This document shows, in pieces, positions 26,239 through 35,252 of a stretch of DNA of 64,000 nucleotides. Positions within the stretch are counted from its first letter, which is position 1, and every line of letters starts with the position of its first letter. The stretch comes from Thalassobellus sediminis (GTDB taxonomy: Bacteria; Bacteroidota; Bacteroidia; Flavobacteriales; Flavobacteriaceae): positions 1,488,001 through 1,552,000 of the forward strand of contig NZ_JBISCD010000040.1 in NCBI RefSeq assembly GCF_044386045.1, given 5' to 3'. A program made the position numbers and the translations under genes. The notes under the pieces were generated by a model. The model had not been told where the DNA came from, ran no database searches, and was given only the letters and a program-made list of their open reading frames with translations.

Positions 26239-26257
26239 CACCTTCAAAAAACATACC

Positions 26258-27871
26258 ATGACAGAATTTATTAGAAAGCGTGCAGCTAATGCAAAAAACG
26301 ATATTTTAAGTGGAATTACTGTTGCTTTAGCTTTAGTGCCCGAAGCAGTAGCTTTTGCTTTTGTGGCAGGAGTAGATCCTCTAGTAGGTTTATATGCTGC
26401 TTTTATGATTGGTTTAATTACGTCTGTTTTTGGTGGAAGGCCAGGAATGATTAGTGGAGCAACAGGTGCTTTAGCAGTTGTAATGGTAAGTCTAGTAGCT
26501 GAAGGAAATGCTATGGGGGCAGAAGGTGAAAGTTTGGGGCTTTATTATTTATTTGCAACTGTTATATTAATGGGGATTATACAAATGTTAGCAGGTGTTT
26601 TTAAACTTGGTAAGTTTGTGCGTTTGATACCACATCCAGTAATGATGGGATTTGTAAACGGTTTAGCCATTGTTATATTCTTATCGCAATTAGGGATGTT
26701 TAAAGATGCTAGTGGTTTATGGTTTGAAGGTGCTCAATTATGGGTAATGGTAGCACTTGTGCTATTAACTATGATGATTATGTTTGGGTTGCCTAAGCTA
26801 ACTAAAAAATTACCAGAGGCATTAGTTGCAATATTGGTAGTTTCTGCTATTGTTATTTTTGGAAATTTAGATGTTGCTACTGTCGGTAGTTTTATACGTG
26901 ATGGAGGCGGAGAAGGTTTAAAAGGTGGTTTACCTCAATTTCAAACAGACATATTTAACAAAGTGCCTTTTAATTGGCAAACTATAAAATTCATTGGGCC
27001 TTATGCTTTAATATTAGCAGCAATTGGTTTAATTGAGTCTTTAATGACTTTAAATCTTGTAGATGAATTAACAGAAACAAGGGGTAATACAAATAGAGAA
27101 TGTTTAGCACAAGGTGGTGCAAATATTATTACAGGTTTTTTTGGAGGTATGGGAGGTTGTGCCATGATAGGACAATCTTTAATTAATATAAAAGGAGGCG
27201 GTAGAGGAAGGCTTTCGGGTATTGTAGCTGCTGTTTTGTTATTGGTGTTTATTCTTTTTGCATCCGGACTTATAGAACAAGTACCAATAGCAGCGTTAGT
27301 AGGCGTTATGTTTATGGTAGTAATAGGGACTTTTGCTTGGAGTAGTTTTAGGATTTTAAATAAAATACCATTAAGTGATGTGATTGTTTTAGTGGCTGTT
27401 TCTTCATTAACGGTTATTTTCGATCTAGCAATTGCTGTTATTGCTGGTGTAATTATTAGTGCTTTGGTATTTTCTTGGGAAAACGCAAAACGTATTAGAG
27501 CTCGTAAACGTATGCGTGAAGATGGTACAAAAGTTTACGAAATATGGGGACCTTTATTTTTTGGATCGATATTAGCATTTAATGATAAATTTGATGTAAA
27601 AAATGACCCCGAAAAAGTTGAGGTAGATTTTGTTGAATCTAGAATAAGCGATCACTCTGCAATTGAAGCGGTTTTTAATTTGGTAAATAAGTATGAAGAG
27701 GCAGGCAAACAAATTAAATTAAAGCACTTAAGTGAAGATTGTAAAATATTGTTATATAAATCTAGTCCTAAATTTAGAGAAGTTATAGTTGAGGCTATTG
27801 ACGATCCTCGTTATCATTTAGCTGAAAACCCTGAGGCTTTTACTAAAGGGCTTTCTGAATATAAATTTTAA
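26258..27871 (+). CDS. SulP family inorganic anion transporter
   Basis: Integral membrane transporter of the SLC26/SulP family, 537 residues. The membrane domain spans about 15-410 with family signatures LSGITVALALVPEAVAFAFVAGVDPLVGLYAAF, MISGATGALAVVM, HPVMMGFVNGLAIVIFLSQ, and GGMGGCAMIGQSLINIKGGGRGRLSG. A C-terminal cytosolic STAS domain follows (about 430-530: EIWGPLFFGSI, VDFVESRISDHSAIEAV). The substrate could be sulfate, bicarbonate or another anion; nothing nearby decides it. The YciI-like gene follows after 9 bp. Confidence 0.93.
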   Translation: MTEFIRKRAANAKNDILSGITVALALVPEAVAFAFVAGVDPLVGLYAAFMIGLITSVFGGRPGMISGATGALAVVMVSLVAEGNAMGAEGESLGLYYLFATVILMGIIQMLAGVFKLGKFVRLIPHPVMMGFVNGLAIVIFLSQLGMFKDASGLWFEGAQLWVMVALVLLTMMIMFGLPKLTKKLPEALVAILVVSAIVIFGNLDVATVGSFIRDGGGEGLKGGLPQFQTDIFNKVPFNWQTIKFIGPYALILAAIGLIESLMTLNLVDELTETRGNTNRECLAQGGANIITGFFGGMGGCAMIGQSLINIKGGGRGRLSGIVAAVLLLVFILFASGLIEQVPIAALVGVMFMVVIGTFAWSSFRILNKIPLSDVIVLVAVSSLTVIFDLAIAVIAGVIISALVFSWENAKRIRARKRMREDGTKVYEIWGPLFFGSILAFNDKFDVKNDPEKVEVDFVESRISDHSAIEAVFNLVNKYEEAGKQIKLKHLSEDCKILLYKSSPKFREVIVEAIDDPRYHLAENPEAFTKGLSEYKF

Positions 27872-27880
27872 TTAGTAAAT

Positions 27881-28168
27881 ATGTTTATCGTAAATATTAC
27901 TTATAAGGTGTCTTTAGATATTATAGATAAGCATTTAAAAGATCATGTAGAATATCTAGATGAACAATATGCCGTTGGGAATTTCATAGCCTCAGGAAGA
28001 AAAATTCCAAGAACGGGAGGTGTTATTTTAAGTAATCTATCTAATAAAAAGGAATTATTGAAAATTCTAGAAAAAGATCCTTTTAGTATTCATGATTTGG
28101 CTAACTATAAAATAACAGAATTTATACCAAGCAAAACGTCTGAAGCACTTAAGTTTTTGATTAAGTAA
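27881..28168 (+). CDS. YciI family protein
   Basis: 95 residues with the ferredoxin-like YciI fold pattern: N-terminal strand MFIVNITYKV, then LDIIDKHLKDHVEYLDEQYAVGNFIASGRKIPRTGGVIL with the conserved His-Val in DHVEYL and the small-residue FIASG stretch. A C-terminal ...DPFSIHDLANYKITEFIPSK matches DPF...gl..y.i.ef. YciI-like proteins are small enzymes or accessory proteins of mostly unknown substrate. The 9-bp gap suggests cotranscription with the SulP transporter. Confidence 0.85.
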   Translation: MFIVNITYKVSLDIIDKHLKDHVEYLDEQYAVGNFIASGRKIPRTGGVILSNLSNKKELLKILEKDPFSIHDLANYKITEFIPSKTSEALKFLIK

Positions 28169-28186
28169 AACTTGAATTTAAAATAC

Positions 28187-28633
28187 TTATCGCATCGGTC
28201 TTTTTAGTTGTTCTTTAACACGCTCAAAAGATTTTTTACTAGCACGTTCCCATTTGTAAATGGTATGCTTTTTTTCTTTATTGACTTCACGCTTTTTTGC
28301 AGTTTCACGCATTTGTGTTACCCAATTAAAACGTTTTTTAATCACGGTTTTAATAATGTCATCTTCATAACCAATACTTTCTAATGCATTTAAAGCAGCA
28401 ATTGATACGTTTTGAACTTTATCGCGTATAGCAATAAGAAGCGCTGGAATAGAAGACGGTTTCCCAATTTGTTCTAAAGCTTCAGCAGCTAATTGTCTTG
28501 TTTTGTAGTTTCCAAATTTTAAAGCATATTCCAGTTTTTCAACATCATTATTCTGCATCCAAAAGTTAATTGTACTCTCAGATGGCTGAATTAATTTCAG
28601 TTTAAAAAGTATATATGTAATTTGATATAACAT
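28187..28633 (-). CDS. HEAT-repeat protein
   Basis: 148 residues. Two alpha-helical HEAT-like repeats are visible at about 30-95: YALKFGNYKTRQLAAEALEQIG, KPSSIPALLIAIRDKVQNVSIAALNALESIG. A very basic C-terminal tail follows (RETAKKREVNKEKKHTIYKW, RVKEQLKRPMR), suggesting binding to nucleic acid or another acidic partner, though this is only an inference. It is convergent with the YciI-like gene, with 18 bp between stops. Confidence 0.75.
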   Translation of the reverse strand: MLYQITYILFKLKLIQPSESTINFWMQNNDVEKLEYALKFGNYKTRQLAAEALEQIGKPSSIPALLIAIRDKVQNVSIAALNALESIGYEDDIIKTVIKKRFNWVTQMRETAKKREVNKEKKHTIYKWERASKKSFERVKEQLKRPMR

Positions 28634-28707
28634 GAACTTTAAAATATAACCATTTACTCGAAAAAAACTCCTCGAAGCTTTGCTTCGCGGTTTCCGTTGA
28701 AATTGTC

Positions 28708-28727
28708 ATTCCCGTGAAAACGGGAAT
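28708..28727. repeat. 20-bp ATTCCC-N8-GGGAAT palindrome, copy 2
   Basis: ATTCCCGTGAAAACGGGAAT. Relative to copy 1 at 21980 the T-A pair of the stem is changed to C-G on both arms while the N8 loop is identical. It lies in the gap between the HEAT-repeat gene and coaD. Confidence 0.75.
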
Positions 28728-28874
28728 CTAAAATAACAGAATTTCGATTTTTGAACTAAAATGATAAATAGAACCGTAGAAATATTTCTTTAGAAACAGT
28801 TCGTTTATAGTTGGTTTAAAGAAATTCTTTATTTATTAGTATAGAATAAGTAAGAAATGTTACAAAGTTCAAGT

Positions 28875-29330
28875 TTATTTCACGCGCACACTATCAGGAA
28901 CCAACTTGGTATAATCACCATTATTTTTAATAACATCTCGTACAATGGAAGAGGAGATATGCGAAGTGTTAGCCGAAGTTAATAGAAAAACAGTTTCAAT
29001 AGGAGCAAGGTCTCTATTGGTATATGCAATAGCCTTTTCAAACTCAAAATCGGCAGGATTACGTAAACCACGTAAAATAAATTCAACACCAATTTCTTTG
29101 CAAAACTCAACAGTTAAGCCAGTGTATGTAACTGCTTTTACCTTAGGTTCATTGGCAAAAGATTTTTCAATAAAAGCTTTACGTTGTTCTAAAGAGAACA
29201 TATATTTTTTAGAGCCGTTTACACCAATGGCTACAATAATTTCATCAAAGAGTGGAATGCCACGTTTTATAATATCGTAGTGTCCTTTTGTTAGCGGATC
29301 AAAAGATCCTGGGAAAATAGCTCTGTTCAT
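28875..29330 (-). CDS. coaD: phosphopantetheine adenylyltransferase
   Basis: Penultimate step of coenzyme A synthesis: 4'-phosphopantetheine plus ATP to dephospho-CoA. 151 residues, near the usual 160. Nucleotidyltransferase features are AIFPGSFDPLTKGHYDII (T-x-G-H motif with His17), RGLRNPADFEFEKAIAYTNRDL, and the C-terminal ISSSIVRDVIKNNGD. It sits 18 bp downstream of ddl on the same strand, so the two are probably cotranscribed. Confidence 0.97.
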   Translation of the reverse strand: MNRAIFPGSFDPLTKGHYDIIKRGIPLFDEIIVAIGVNGSKKYMFSLEQRKAFIEKSFANEPKVKAVTYTGLTVEFCKEIGVEFILRGLRNPADFEFEKAIAYTNRDLAPIETVFLLTSANTSHISSSIVRDVIKNNGDYTKLVPDSVRVK

Positions 29331-29348
29331 TTTTTAAAATTACAATTT

Positions 29349-30323
29349 TTATTTCAAAGCCTCTTCAATAGCATTGTCAAATAAATCACTCATGCTAATT
29401 CCTGCAGCAGCAGCTTGTTGAGGTAGTATGCTTTCTTGAGTTAAGCCTGGTACAGTATTCATTTCTAATAAATGAGGTTCATTATCTTTAAAAATAAACT
29501 CGCTTCTAGAAAAGCCTTTCATTTTTAAAACTTCATAAACCTTTTTTGCAACGGTATTTACTTTAGTTTCTTGTTCTGTTGTTAAGCGTGCAGGTGTTAT
29601 TTCTTGTGATTTTCCTAAATACTTAGCTTCATAATCAAAAAAATCATTTTCACTAACAATTTCAGTAATAGGTAGCACTTTTGTGTTGCCTTTATAGGTT
29701 ATAACGCCAACAGAAACTTCGGTACCATCTAAAAACGATTCAATAATAATTTCATCATCTTCTTTAAAAGCAACTTCAATGGCATTTTTTAAATCTTCTT
29801 TTTTATGCACTTTAGTAACACCAAAACTACTACCTGCTTTATTGGCTTTTACAAAACAAGGCAAGTCTACTTTTGCAATAATAGCATCTTCATTTATAGC
29901 ATCGCCTAGGTTTAGGAAAAACGATTCGGCAGTTTTTATACCGTAGGGTTTTAATATACTTAAGCAATCGCGCTTATTAAAGGTAACGCTAGCTTGATAC
30001 ATGTCGCAGCTTGTGTGCGGAATATTTAAAAGTTCAAAATAGCCTTGCATAAATCCGTCTTCACCAGGCGAACCATGAATGGCATTAAAAACACAATCGA
30101 ATGTAATTTTAGAGTTGTTTATAGTTGCCGAAAAATCATTTTTATCAATAGGGAATTCGGCATCATTAGTATCTACATAAACCCATTTGTCTTTAAAAAT
30201 ATGAATTCTATAAGCATCATACTTAGCTTTGTCTAAATTTTCAAAAACAACGTTTCCGCTTTTTAAAGAGATTTGATATTCACTAGAATATCCTCCCATA
30301 ATAATGGCTATATTTTTTTTCAT
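29349..30323 (-). CDS. ddl: D-alanine--D-alanine ligase
   Basis: ATP-grasp ligase making the D-Ala-D-Ala dipeptide for peptidoglycan, cytosolic. 324 residues. N-terminal IAIIMGGYSSEYQISLKSG (usual GG.SsE..vSl.Sg) and AIHGSPGEDGFMQGYFELLNIPHTS. The ATP-grasp core has PCFVKANKAGSSFGVTKV and IIIESFLDGTEVSVGVI. The catalytic end has FSRSEFIFKDNEPHLLEMNTVPGLTQESILPQQ with metal-binding Glu and Asn. It is divergent from the PASTA gene; the 366-bp spacer contains repeat copy B. Confidence 0.97.
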   Translation of the reverse strand: MKKNIAIIMGGYSSEYQISLKSGNVVFENLDKAKYDAYRIHIFKDKWVYVDTNDAEFPIDKNDFSATINNSKITFDCVFNAIHGSPGEDGFMQGYFELLNIPHTSCDMYQASVTFNKRDCLSILKPYGIKTAESFFLNLGDAINEDAIIAKVDLPCFVKANKAGSSFGVTKVHKKEDLKNAIEVAFKEDDEIIIESFLDGTEVSVGVITYKGNTKVLPITEIVSENDFFDYEAKYLGKSQEITPARLTTEQETKVNTVAKKVYEVLKMKGFSRSEFIFKDNEPHLLEMNTVPGLTQESILPQQAAAAGISMSDLFDNAIEEALK

Positions 30324-30441
30324 TCAGATACTTGTATTTTTTCATTTCCTCAAAGGAGGGAATCTTTTTAATCACTTTTTTTATTATTGATAGTAAAAAT
30401 ATGAATGTTAGTTTAATACTGTTTAAAATAAGTTCTGCTGC

Positions 30442-30528
30442 GCGTTAGGGATTGCAGTGGAAAGCCCACAGCGACCGATAGGGAAGCGAGGACTTGCAAC
30501 GTAAAGCCCGACCCTTGTGGTAACGCCC
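30442..30528 (+). repeat. GCGTTA...AACGC interspersed repeat, copy B
   Basis: Shortest copy (87 bp): GCGTTAGGGATTGCAGTGG at the start, AAAGCCCGACCC and a short CC-TTGT-GG hairpin before TAACGCCC at the end. It lies in the 366-bp divergent spacer between ddl and the PASTA gene. The rest of that spacer holds only the PASTA promoter. Confidence 0.85.
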
Positions 30529-30661
30529 AAAACATTAAAACTTTAAACCGTAAATACTAATTGACTTTATTTACAACCAAAAACCAACAATAAACCGTAT
30601 CTATTATTAGTTAAGCTAAAATATCATATATATTGCAAAAGAAAAAACAGTTCTGTTTTTA

Positions 30662-30669
30662 TATATTTG
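30662..30669 (+). promoter_or_regulatory. -7 box of the PASTA gene
   Basis: TATATTTG, 20 nt before the ATG at 30690. Confidence 0.55.
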
Positions 30670-30689
30670 CCTAATTGAAAATTCTATAG

Positions 30690-31244
30690 ATGAGTATTAT
30701 TAAATTCCTTACTAGTAAAACATTTTTAAAGCAAATTCTATTAGCTGTTGTGGCATTGGTAGTTATATGCTTTATGGCGTTAAAGTGGTTAAACGTATCA
30801 ACAAACCATGGCGATTTTGAGACAGTACCAGATTTAACAGGAAAGTCTATTAGCGTTGCTAAAATAGAATTGAACGAGAATAATTTGGTTATGCAAATTC
30901 AAGATTCTGCAAATTTTAACCCAGATTACCCTAAGTTTTCGGTTATAGAGCAAGAACCGCCAGCAGGAACAAAAGTAAAAGAAGATAGAAAAATATATTT
31001 AACACTAAATCCGTCAGGTTATAGAAAATTAGGAGTTCCAGATTTAAGAGAACGTACTTTTAGACAAGCTAAACCTACCTTAGAAGCTCTTGGTTTTAGA
31101 GTTGGAAAGCTTACTTATATAGATAATATTGGGAAAGATTTAGTGCTAAAAATGACTTATAAAGAAAAAACCATACAACCCGGAGATAAACTAGCTAAAA
31201 CATCTGTAATAGATTTGGTACTTGGTAATGGAAATAGACCATAA
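30690..31244 (+). CDS. membrane-anchored PASTA domain protein
   Basis: 184 residues: an N-terminal TM helix (about 14-34, ILLAVVALVVICFMALKWL) and two extracytoplasmic PASTA domains. One begins ETVPDLTGKSISVAKIELNENNL and runs to VIEQEPPAGTKVKEDRKIYLTLN. The other begins LGVPDLRERTFRQAKPTLEALGF and ends AKTSVIDLVLGNG. PASTA modules bind cell-wall fragments on kinases and penicillin-binding proteins; here there is no kinase or transpeptidase domain. Divergent from ddl, which fits an envelope role. The next gene starts 2 bp later. Confidence 0.92.
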   Translation: MSIIKFLTSKTFLKQILLAVVALVVICFMALKWLNVSTNHGDFETVPDLTGKSISVAKIELNENNLVMQIQDSANFNPDYPKFSVIEQEPPAGTKVKEDRKIYLTLNPSGYRKLGVPDLRERTFRQAKPTLEALGFRVGKLTYIDNIGKDLVLKMTYKEKTIQPGDKLAKTSVIDLVLGNGNRP

Positions 31245-31246
31245 AA

Positions 31247-32281
31247 ATGGAAGATTATACACCTCAATTACCAAACGAAGACAATCTCTACGAGCATCAT
31301 GCTTTTATAGTAGATAAAGGACAAACGCCATTACGTATAGATAAATACTTAATGAATTTTGTTGAAAACGCAACTCGAAGTAAAATTCAAGCAGCAGCAA
31401 AAGACGGAAGTATTTATGTAAACAATATTCCTGTAAAATCTAACTACAAAGTAAAACCCTTTGATGAAATTAAAGTATTGTTTGCACATCCACCATTCGA
31501 GAATTTATTGGTAGGTGAAGATATTCCACTTGATGTGGTTTATGAAGACGATGAGCTTTTGGTAGTTAATAAACCAGCAGGCATTGTTGTGCATCCAGGT
31601 CATGGAAATTACTCAGGAACACTTATAAATGCTTTAATTTATAGGTTCGATAATTTACCTAATAACTCGAGTGAACGTCCTGGTTTAGTACATAGAATTG
31701 ATAAAGATACAAGCGGACTTTTAGTGGTTGCTAAAACCGAAACCGCTATGGCGCATTTGTCGGCACAGTTTGCAAATAAAACCAGCGAACGCGAATATGT
31801 AGCTATTGTTTGGGGTAATATGACCGACGATGAAGGTACTATAGAAGGTAATATTGGACGTCACCCAAAAAACAGATTACAAAACACGGTATATCTAGAT
31901 GATGAAGCCGATAAAGGCAAACCAGCCGTTACACATTACAAAGTTTTAGAGCGCTTAGGCTATGTTACTTTAGTGTCTTGTAAGCTGGAAACAGGACGTA
32001 CGCACCAAATACGTGTGCACATGAAATACATTGGGCATACCTTGTTTAACGACGAACGTTACGGCGGTGAAAAAGTGTTAAAAGGAACTACCTTTACTAA
32101 ATACAAACAGTTTGTAGATAATTGTTTTAAAGTGTTGCCAAGACAAGCTTTACACGCCAAAACATTGGGTTTTGTACATCCTAAAACAGGAGAGTTTTTA
32201 AAATTTGAGACACCTATTCCAGACGATATGCAACAATGTATAGAAAAGTGGAGAACCTATTCTAAACATCAAGGCGCATAG
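31247..32281 (+). CDS. RluA-family 23S rRNA pseudouridine synthase
   Basis: 344 residues with the RluC/RluD layout: an S4 RNA-binding domain at about 28-90 (LRIDKYLMNFVENATRSKIQAAAKDGSIYVNN) and the catalytic domain with VVNKPAGIVVHPGHGN, the motif HRIDKDTSGLLVVAKT containing the catalytic Asp, and the late ETGRTHQIRVHMKYIGHTLFNDERYGG. It modifies uridines of 23S rRNA (RluD positions 1911/1915/1917 in E. coli); the exact target here is not provable. Separated by 2 bp from the PASTA gene, so cotranscribed. Confidence 0.93.
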   Translation: MEDYTPQLPNEDNLYEHHAFIVDKGQTPLRIDKYLMNFVENATRSKIQAAAKDGSIYVNNIPVKSNYKVKPFDEIKVLFAHPPFENLLVGEDIPLDVVYEDDELLVVNKPAGIVVHPGHGNYSGTLINALIYRFDNLPNNSSERPGLVHRIDKDTSGLLVVAKTETAMAHLSAQFANKTSEREYVAIVWGNMTDDEGTIEGNIGRHPKNRLQNTVYLDDEADKGKPAVTHYKVLERLGYVTLVSCKLETGRTHQIRVHMKYIGHTLFNDERYGGEKVLKGTTFTKYKQFVDNCFKVLPRQALHAKTLGFVHPKTGEFLKFETPIPDDMQQCIEKWRTYSKHQGA

Positions 32282-32562
32282 TAACATCATTTAAATACAG
32301 AATAAGTGTTAATATTTTTGGGAGTTAACCCGCAAGGAATTAGGGTTTATTCGTTGGTTAGTATTTTTAAATATTGAACTCATGAATATAAATATTTTAC
32401 AACTCCCTTACCAATGAAGAAATTGGCAGATCTTAAACATGTCATTCAATTACTAATTTATAAATTATATTAAACAAGAAATTTTAGTCATTTCGAAGAT
32501 AGATAGGAGAAATCATATTTGTTTAAGTTTATCTAAATCAAATATTAATATTTTATGTAGAT

Positions 32563-33579
32563 TTATATCAAGTTAAGTACCTTTTTCCATATTTCATTAC
32601 TTACAGGTATACCATTTTTTAAATTTTTAGCACGTGTTTGTAAGGTGCGTTCTCCTGGGTAATACGTTTTGTCTCCAGTGTGCATAGGCTCTACATCGTG
32701 TGTGTAATTAATAATTTCGTTAAGCAGAGTTTCTTGTATGTTTTTATCATTAAAAGCTTCAGGAGCTATACAAAGAAATATTTGAGATACGCCCGTTTCA
32801 AATTCTTTTTGGCCGACTTTATATGTTGAGTTTCCTGCCGACAGTAATGTGGCTAGCATATCTAAAATCATTGAAAGCGCAGAACCTTTCCAATAACCAA
32901 TAGGTAAGCCACGTTCTTTTTGTAAAATCTTTTCAGGATCGTTAGACAGATTGTCGTCAGCATCCCAACCGCCAGGGTAAGGAAGTTTTTCTCCTTTAAG
33001 TTTATACTCATTAATTTTTCCGAAAGAGAATTGAGAAATTGCCATATCTAGCACAACATGACCAGATTCTCGAGGTATGGATATTATAAAAGGATTGTTA
33101 CCAATGCGACTATCTTTTCCGCCCCAAGGTGGCATATTGGGTTTTGTATTCGTAAAAAGTATAGAAATACAACCTGCATTTGCTGCTTGCCAACCATAAG
33201 CGCCACCTCGCATCCAGTGGTTGGTGTTGCGTAAGGCTACTAAGCCCATGCCATGTGTTTTAGCTAATTCTATAGCTCGGGCGGTACATTTTTTTGCGTT
33301 AATAATACCAGCGCCATGGTTACCATCCCATCGTTCTATACTACCAAAAGCTTCTGCTTTCTCAGCTTCGGTATCAATATTTATAATACCTTCTTCTAAA
33401 TATTTAATAAAAAGTGGTATCCTATTAATACCATGTGAATTCACACCATCTAAAGTGTTTTCTGCAAATACTTTGGCTATTACTTTGGCTTTTGATTCTG
33501 AGAATTTATACTTTAAAAATAGCTTATAAAGTACATTCTTCATTTCTTTAAATGAGATGTTTGTGGTTGATTTTGTCAT
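32563..33579 (-). CDS. yiaK: 3-dehydro-L-gulonate 2-dehydrogenase-like oxidoreductase
   Basis: NAD(P)H-dependent reductase of the malate/L-lactate dehydrogenase (Ldh_2) family, 338 residues. Very close to the E. coli YiaK pattern: DGVNSHGINRIPLFIKYLE with the catalytic His, HGMGLVALRNTNHWMRGGAYGWQAA, MPPWGGKDSRIGNNPF, and LPIGYWKGSALSMILDMLATLLSAGNST. YiaK reduces 2,3-diketo-L-gulonate in gulonate/ascorbate catabolism. No other genes of that pathway are nearby, so the substrate is less certain than the family. Flanked by a 281-bp gap without visible signals on one side and by 178 bp on the other. Confidence 0.85.
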   Translation of the reverse strand: MTKSTTNISFKEMKNVLYKLFLKYKFSESKAKVIAKVFAENTLDGVNSHGINRIPLFIKYLEEGIINIDTEAEKAEAFGSIERWDGNHGAGIINAKKCTARAIELAKTHGMGLVALRNTNHWMRGGAYGWQAANAGCISILFTNTKPNMPPWGGKDSRIGNNPFIISIPRESGHVVLDMAISQFSFGKINEYKLKGEKLPYPGGWDADDNLSNDPEKILQKERGLPIGYWKGSALSMILDMLATLLSAGNSTYKVGQKEFETGVSQIFLCIAPEAFNDKNIQETLLNEIINYTHDVEPMHTGDKTYYPGERTLQTRAKNLKNGIPVSNEIWKKVLNLI

Positions 33580-33745
33580 TCGTTTAATTTGCTTATTAAT
33601 ACAATATGATACAGCAAAGCGAAGTTAGTTTTTTTTAAATTATATAACGGAAAGTGATTTTTAATAATGATAGAACTATAAAAAGTCCTTATTCAAGAAT
33701 AAAAATTATCATTTTAAATAACGCATAAATTATATATAGCTAAAC

Positions 33746-33753
33746 TATATTTG
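33746..33753 (+). promoter_or_regulatory. -7 box, 4 nt before the VOC gene
   Basis: TATATTTG then AAGT and the ATG at 33758. Predicts a leaderless transcript. Confidence 0.6.
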
Positions 33754-33757
33754 AAGT

Positions 33758-34411
33758 ATGAGAATAAAAGAAATCATACTTTTTACTAATAACATTGAAA
33801 GGCAAAAACAGTTTTATCAAAATGTTTTAGACCTAGAATTGGTTTATAATTCTGAAGAAAAAATTTCTTTTAATACACAAGAAAGTATTTTAACTTTTGA
33901 ATACAAAAAGGAAATAAAACCATCTCATATCGCATTTAATATTTATTCAAATAAAATTGAAGAAGCGCTTTCTTGGTTAAAAAAGAGAGTAACAATTTTA
34001 CCCGATGGAGATAATCTTATATCCGATTTTAAAAGTTGGAATTCAAAAGCCATTTATTTTTACGATGCCGATAAAAATATTGTTGAGTTTATTGCAAGAC
34101 ATAATTTAGAATTAAATAGTACATCTTTTTTTTCATCAAAGTCTATTCTTTCAATTAGCGAAATAGCTATTGCTACTACCAATATTGAAACTGTTTATAA
34201 TACTATAAATAATATAAAACCAATCTCTGTTTTTGATGGTGATTTTTCTAGGTTCTGTGCATTAGGAAATGACGAAGGATTATTCATTTTAATAAATAAA
34301 TCGGTTAAAAAATGGCATCCAACACAAGAAGATGCGTTTATATCAAACTTCATAATAAAAGGCGATTATAACTTTAGTTTTATAAATGGAGAAATAAAAG
34401 AATTGTCGTAA
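33758..34411 (+). CDS. VOC (glyoxalase/dioxygenase-like) protein
   Basis: 217 residues made of two vicinal-oxygen-chelate halves. The first half has IKEIILFTNNIERQKQFYQNVLDLELVYN, PSHIAFNIYSNKIEEALSW and KAIYFYDADKNIVEFIARHN, the typical beta-alpha-beta-beta-beta with a terminal Glu metal ligand (VEFI). The second half (about 125-217) is more diverged (ISEIAIATTNIETVYNTINN). Substrate unknown. Upstream of yaaA by 31 bp on the same strand. Confidence 0.85.
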   Translation: MRIKEIILFTNNIERQKQFYQNVLDLELVYNSEEKISFNTQESILTFEYKKEIKPSHIAFNIYSNKIEEALSWLKKRVTILPDGDNLISDFKSWNSKAIYFYDADKNIVEFIARHNLELNSTSFFSSKSILSISEIAIATTNIETVYNTINNIKPISVFDGDFSRFCALGNDEGLFILINKSVKKWHPTQEDAFISNFIIKGDYNFSFINGEIKELS

Positions 34412-34442
34412 TTTAGATATTTTAAAAATATAATATAGATAC

Positions 34443-35201
34443 ATGAAATTAGTATTATCGCCTGCAAAATCACTCGATTTTGAAACGCCATTGACAACAA
34501 CTCAATATACCGAATCTAGTTTTTTATCACAATCAGAGCGTATTAATAAGTTACTTAAAAGTAAATCGGCAAATAGTTTATCAAAACTTATGAGTATTTC
34601 TGATGCTTTAGGACGATTAAATTTTCAGCGTAATCAAGATTGGAAATTGCCTTTTACACCAGAAAATGCACGACCTGCTATGTATGCTTTTAGTGGCGAT
34701 GTTTACAAAGGGCTTGATGCGTATACAATTCCTCAAGAAAAATTAGATGCGGCACAAAATACCATTCGTATTCTTTCTGGTTTGTATGGCTTGTTAAAAC
34801 CAACCGATTTAATTCAGCCGTATCGATTAGAAATGGGAACTAAATTCCCTGTTGGTAGAAACAAAAACTTATACGAGTTTTGGAAAGAACCAATTACCAA
34901 TGCTTTAAATGAAGAATTAGAAGATGGCGAGCTGTTTTTAAACTTAGCGAGTAATGAATATTTTAAAGCCATAGATACAAAAAAGTTGAAAGTACCTGTA
35001 ATTACTGCAAACTTTAAAGATTTTAAAAATGGCAAGTATAAAATTATTTCGTTTTATGCTAAAGCGGCGAGAGGTTTAATGACACGTTATATTATAGATA
35101 ACAATGCACAAACTATTGAAGATTTAAAAGGCTTTAATTACGAAGGCTATGGTTTTAGTGAAGACATGTCTACTGATACAGATTTAGTTTTTATTAGATA
35201 A
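34443..35201 (+). CDS. yaaA: peroxide stress protein YaaA
   Basis: UPF0246/YaaA family, 252 residues (full length). In E. coli YaaA limits free iron and so DNA damage under peroxide stress. Signatures: start MKLVLSPAKSLDFETP, then PAMYAFSGDVYKGLDAYT, IRILSGLYGLLKPTDLIQPYRLEMGTKF, LNLASNEYFKAI, and the C-terminal KIISFYAKAARGLMTRYIIDN. Head-to-tail with the VOC gene and followed by the TPR gene. Confidence 0.96.
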   Translation: MKLVLSPAKSLDFETPLTTTQYTESSFLSQSERINKLLKSKSANSLSKLMSISDALGRLNFQRNQDWKLPFTPENARPAMYAFSGDVYKGLDAYTIPQEKLDAAQNTIRILSGLYGLLKPTDLIQPYRLEMGTKFPVGRNKNLYEFWKEPITNALNEELEDGELFLNLASNEYFKAIDTKKLKVPVITANFKDFKNGKYKIISFYAKAARGLMTRYIIDNNAQTIEDLKGFNYEGYGFSEDMSTDTDLVFIR

Positions 35202-35252
35202 TTTTGTTGATGCTTTCATAGAAAATTTTAATTTTAATGGAAATAAATTTAC

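Noticed and set aside
32282..32562. Gap between the RluA-family gene and yiaK
   Set aside because: Looked for a small gene, hairpin or repeat; nothing convincing found.
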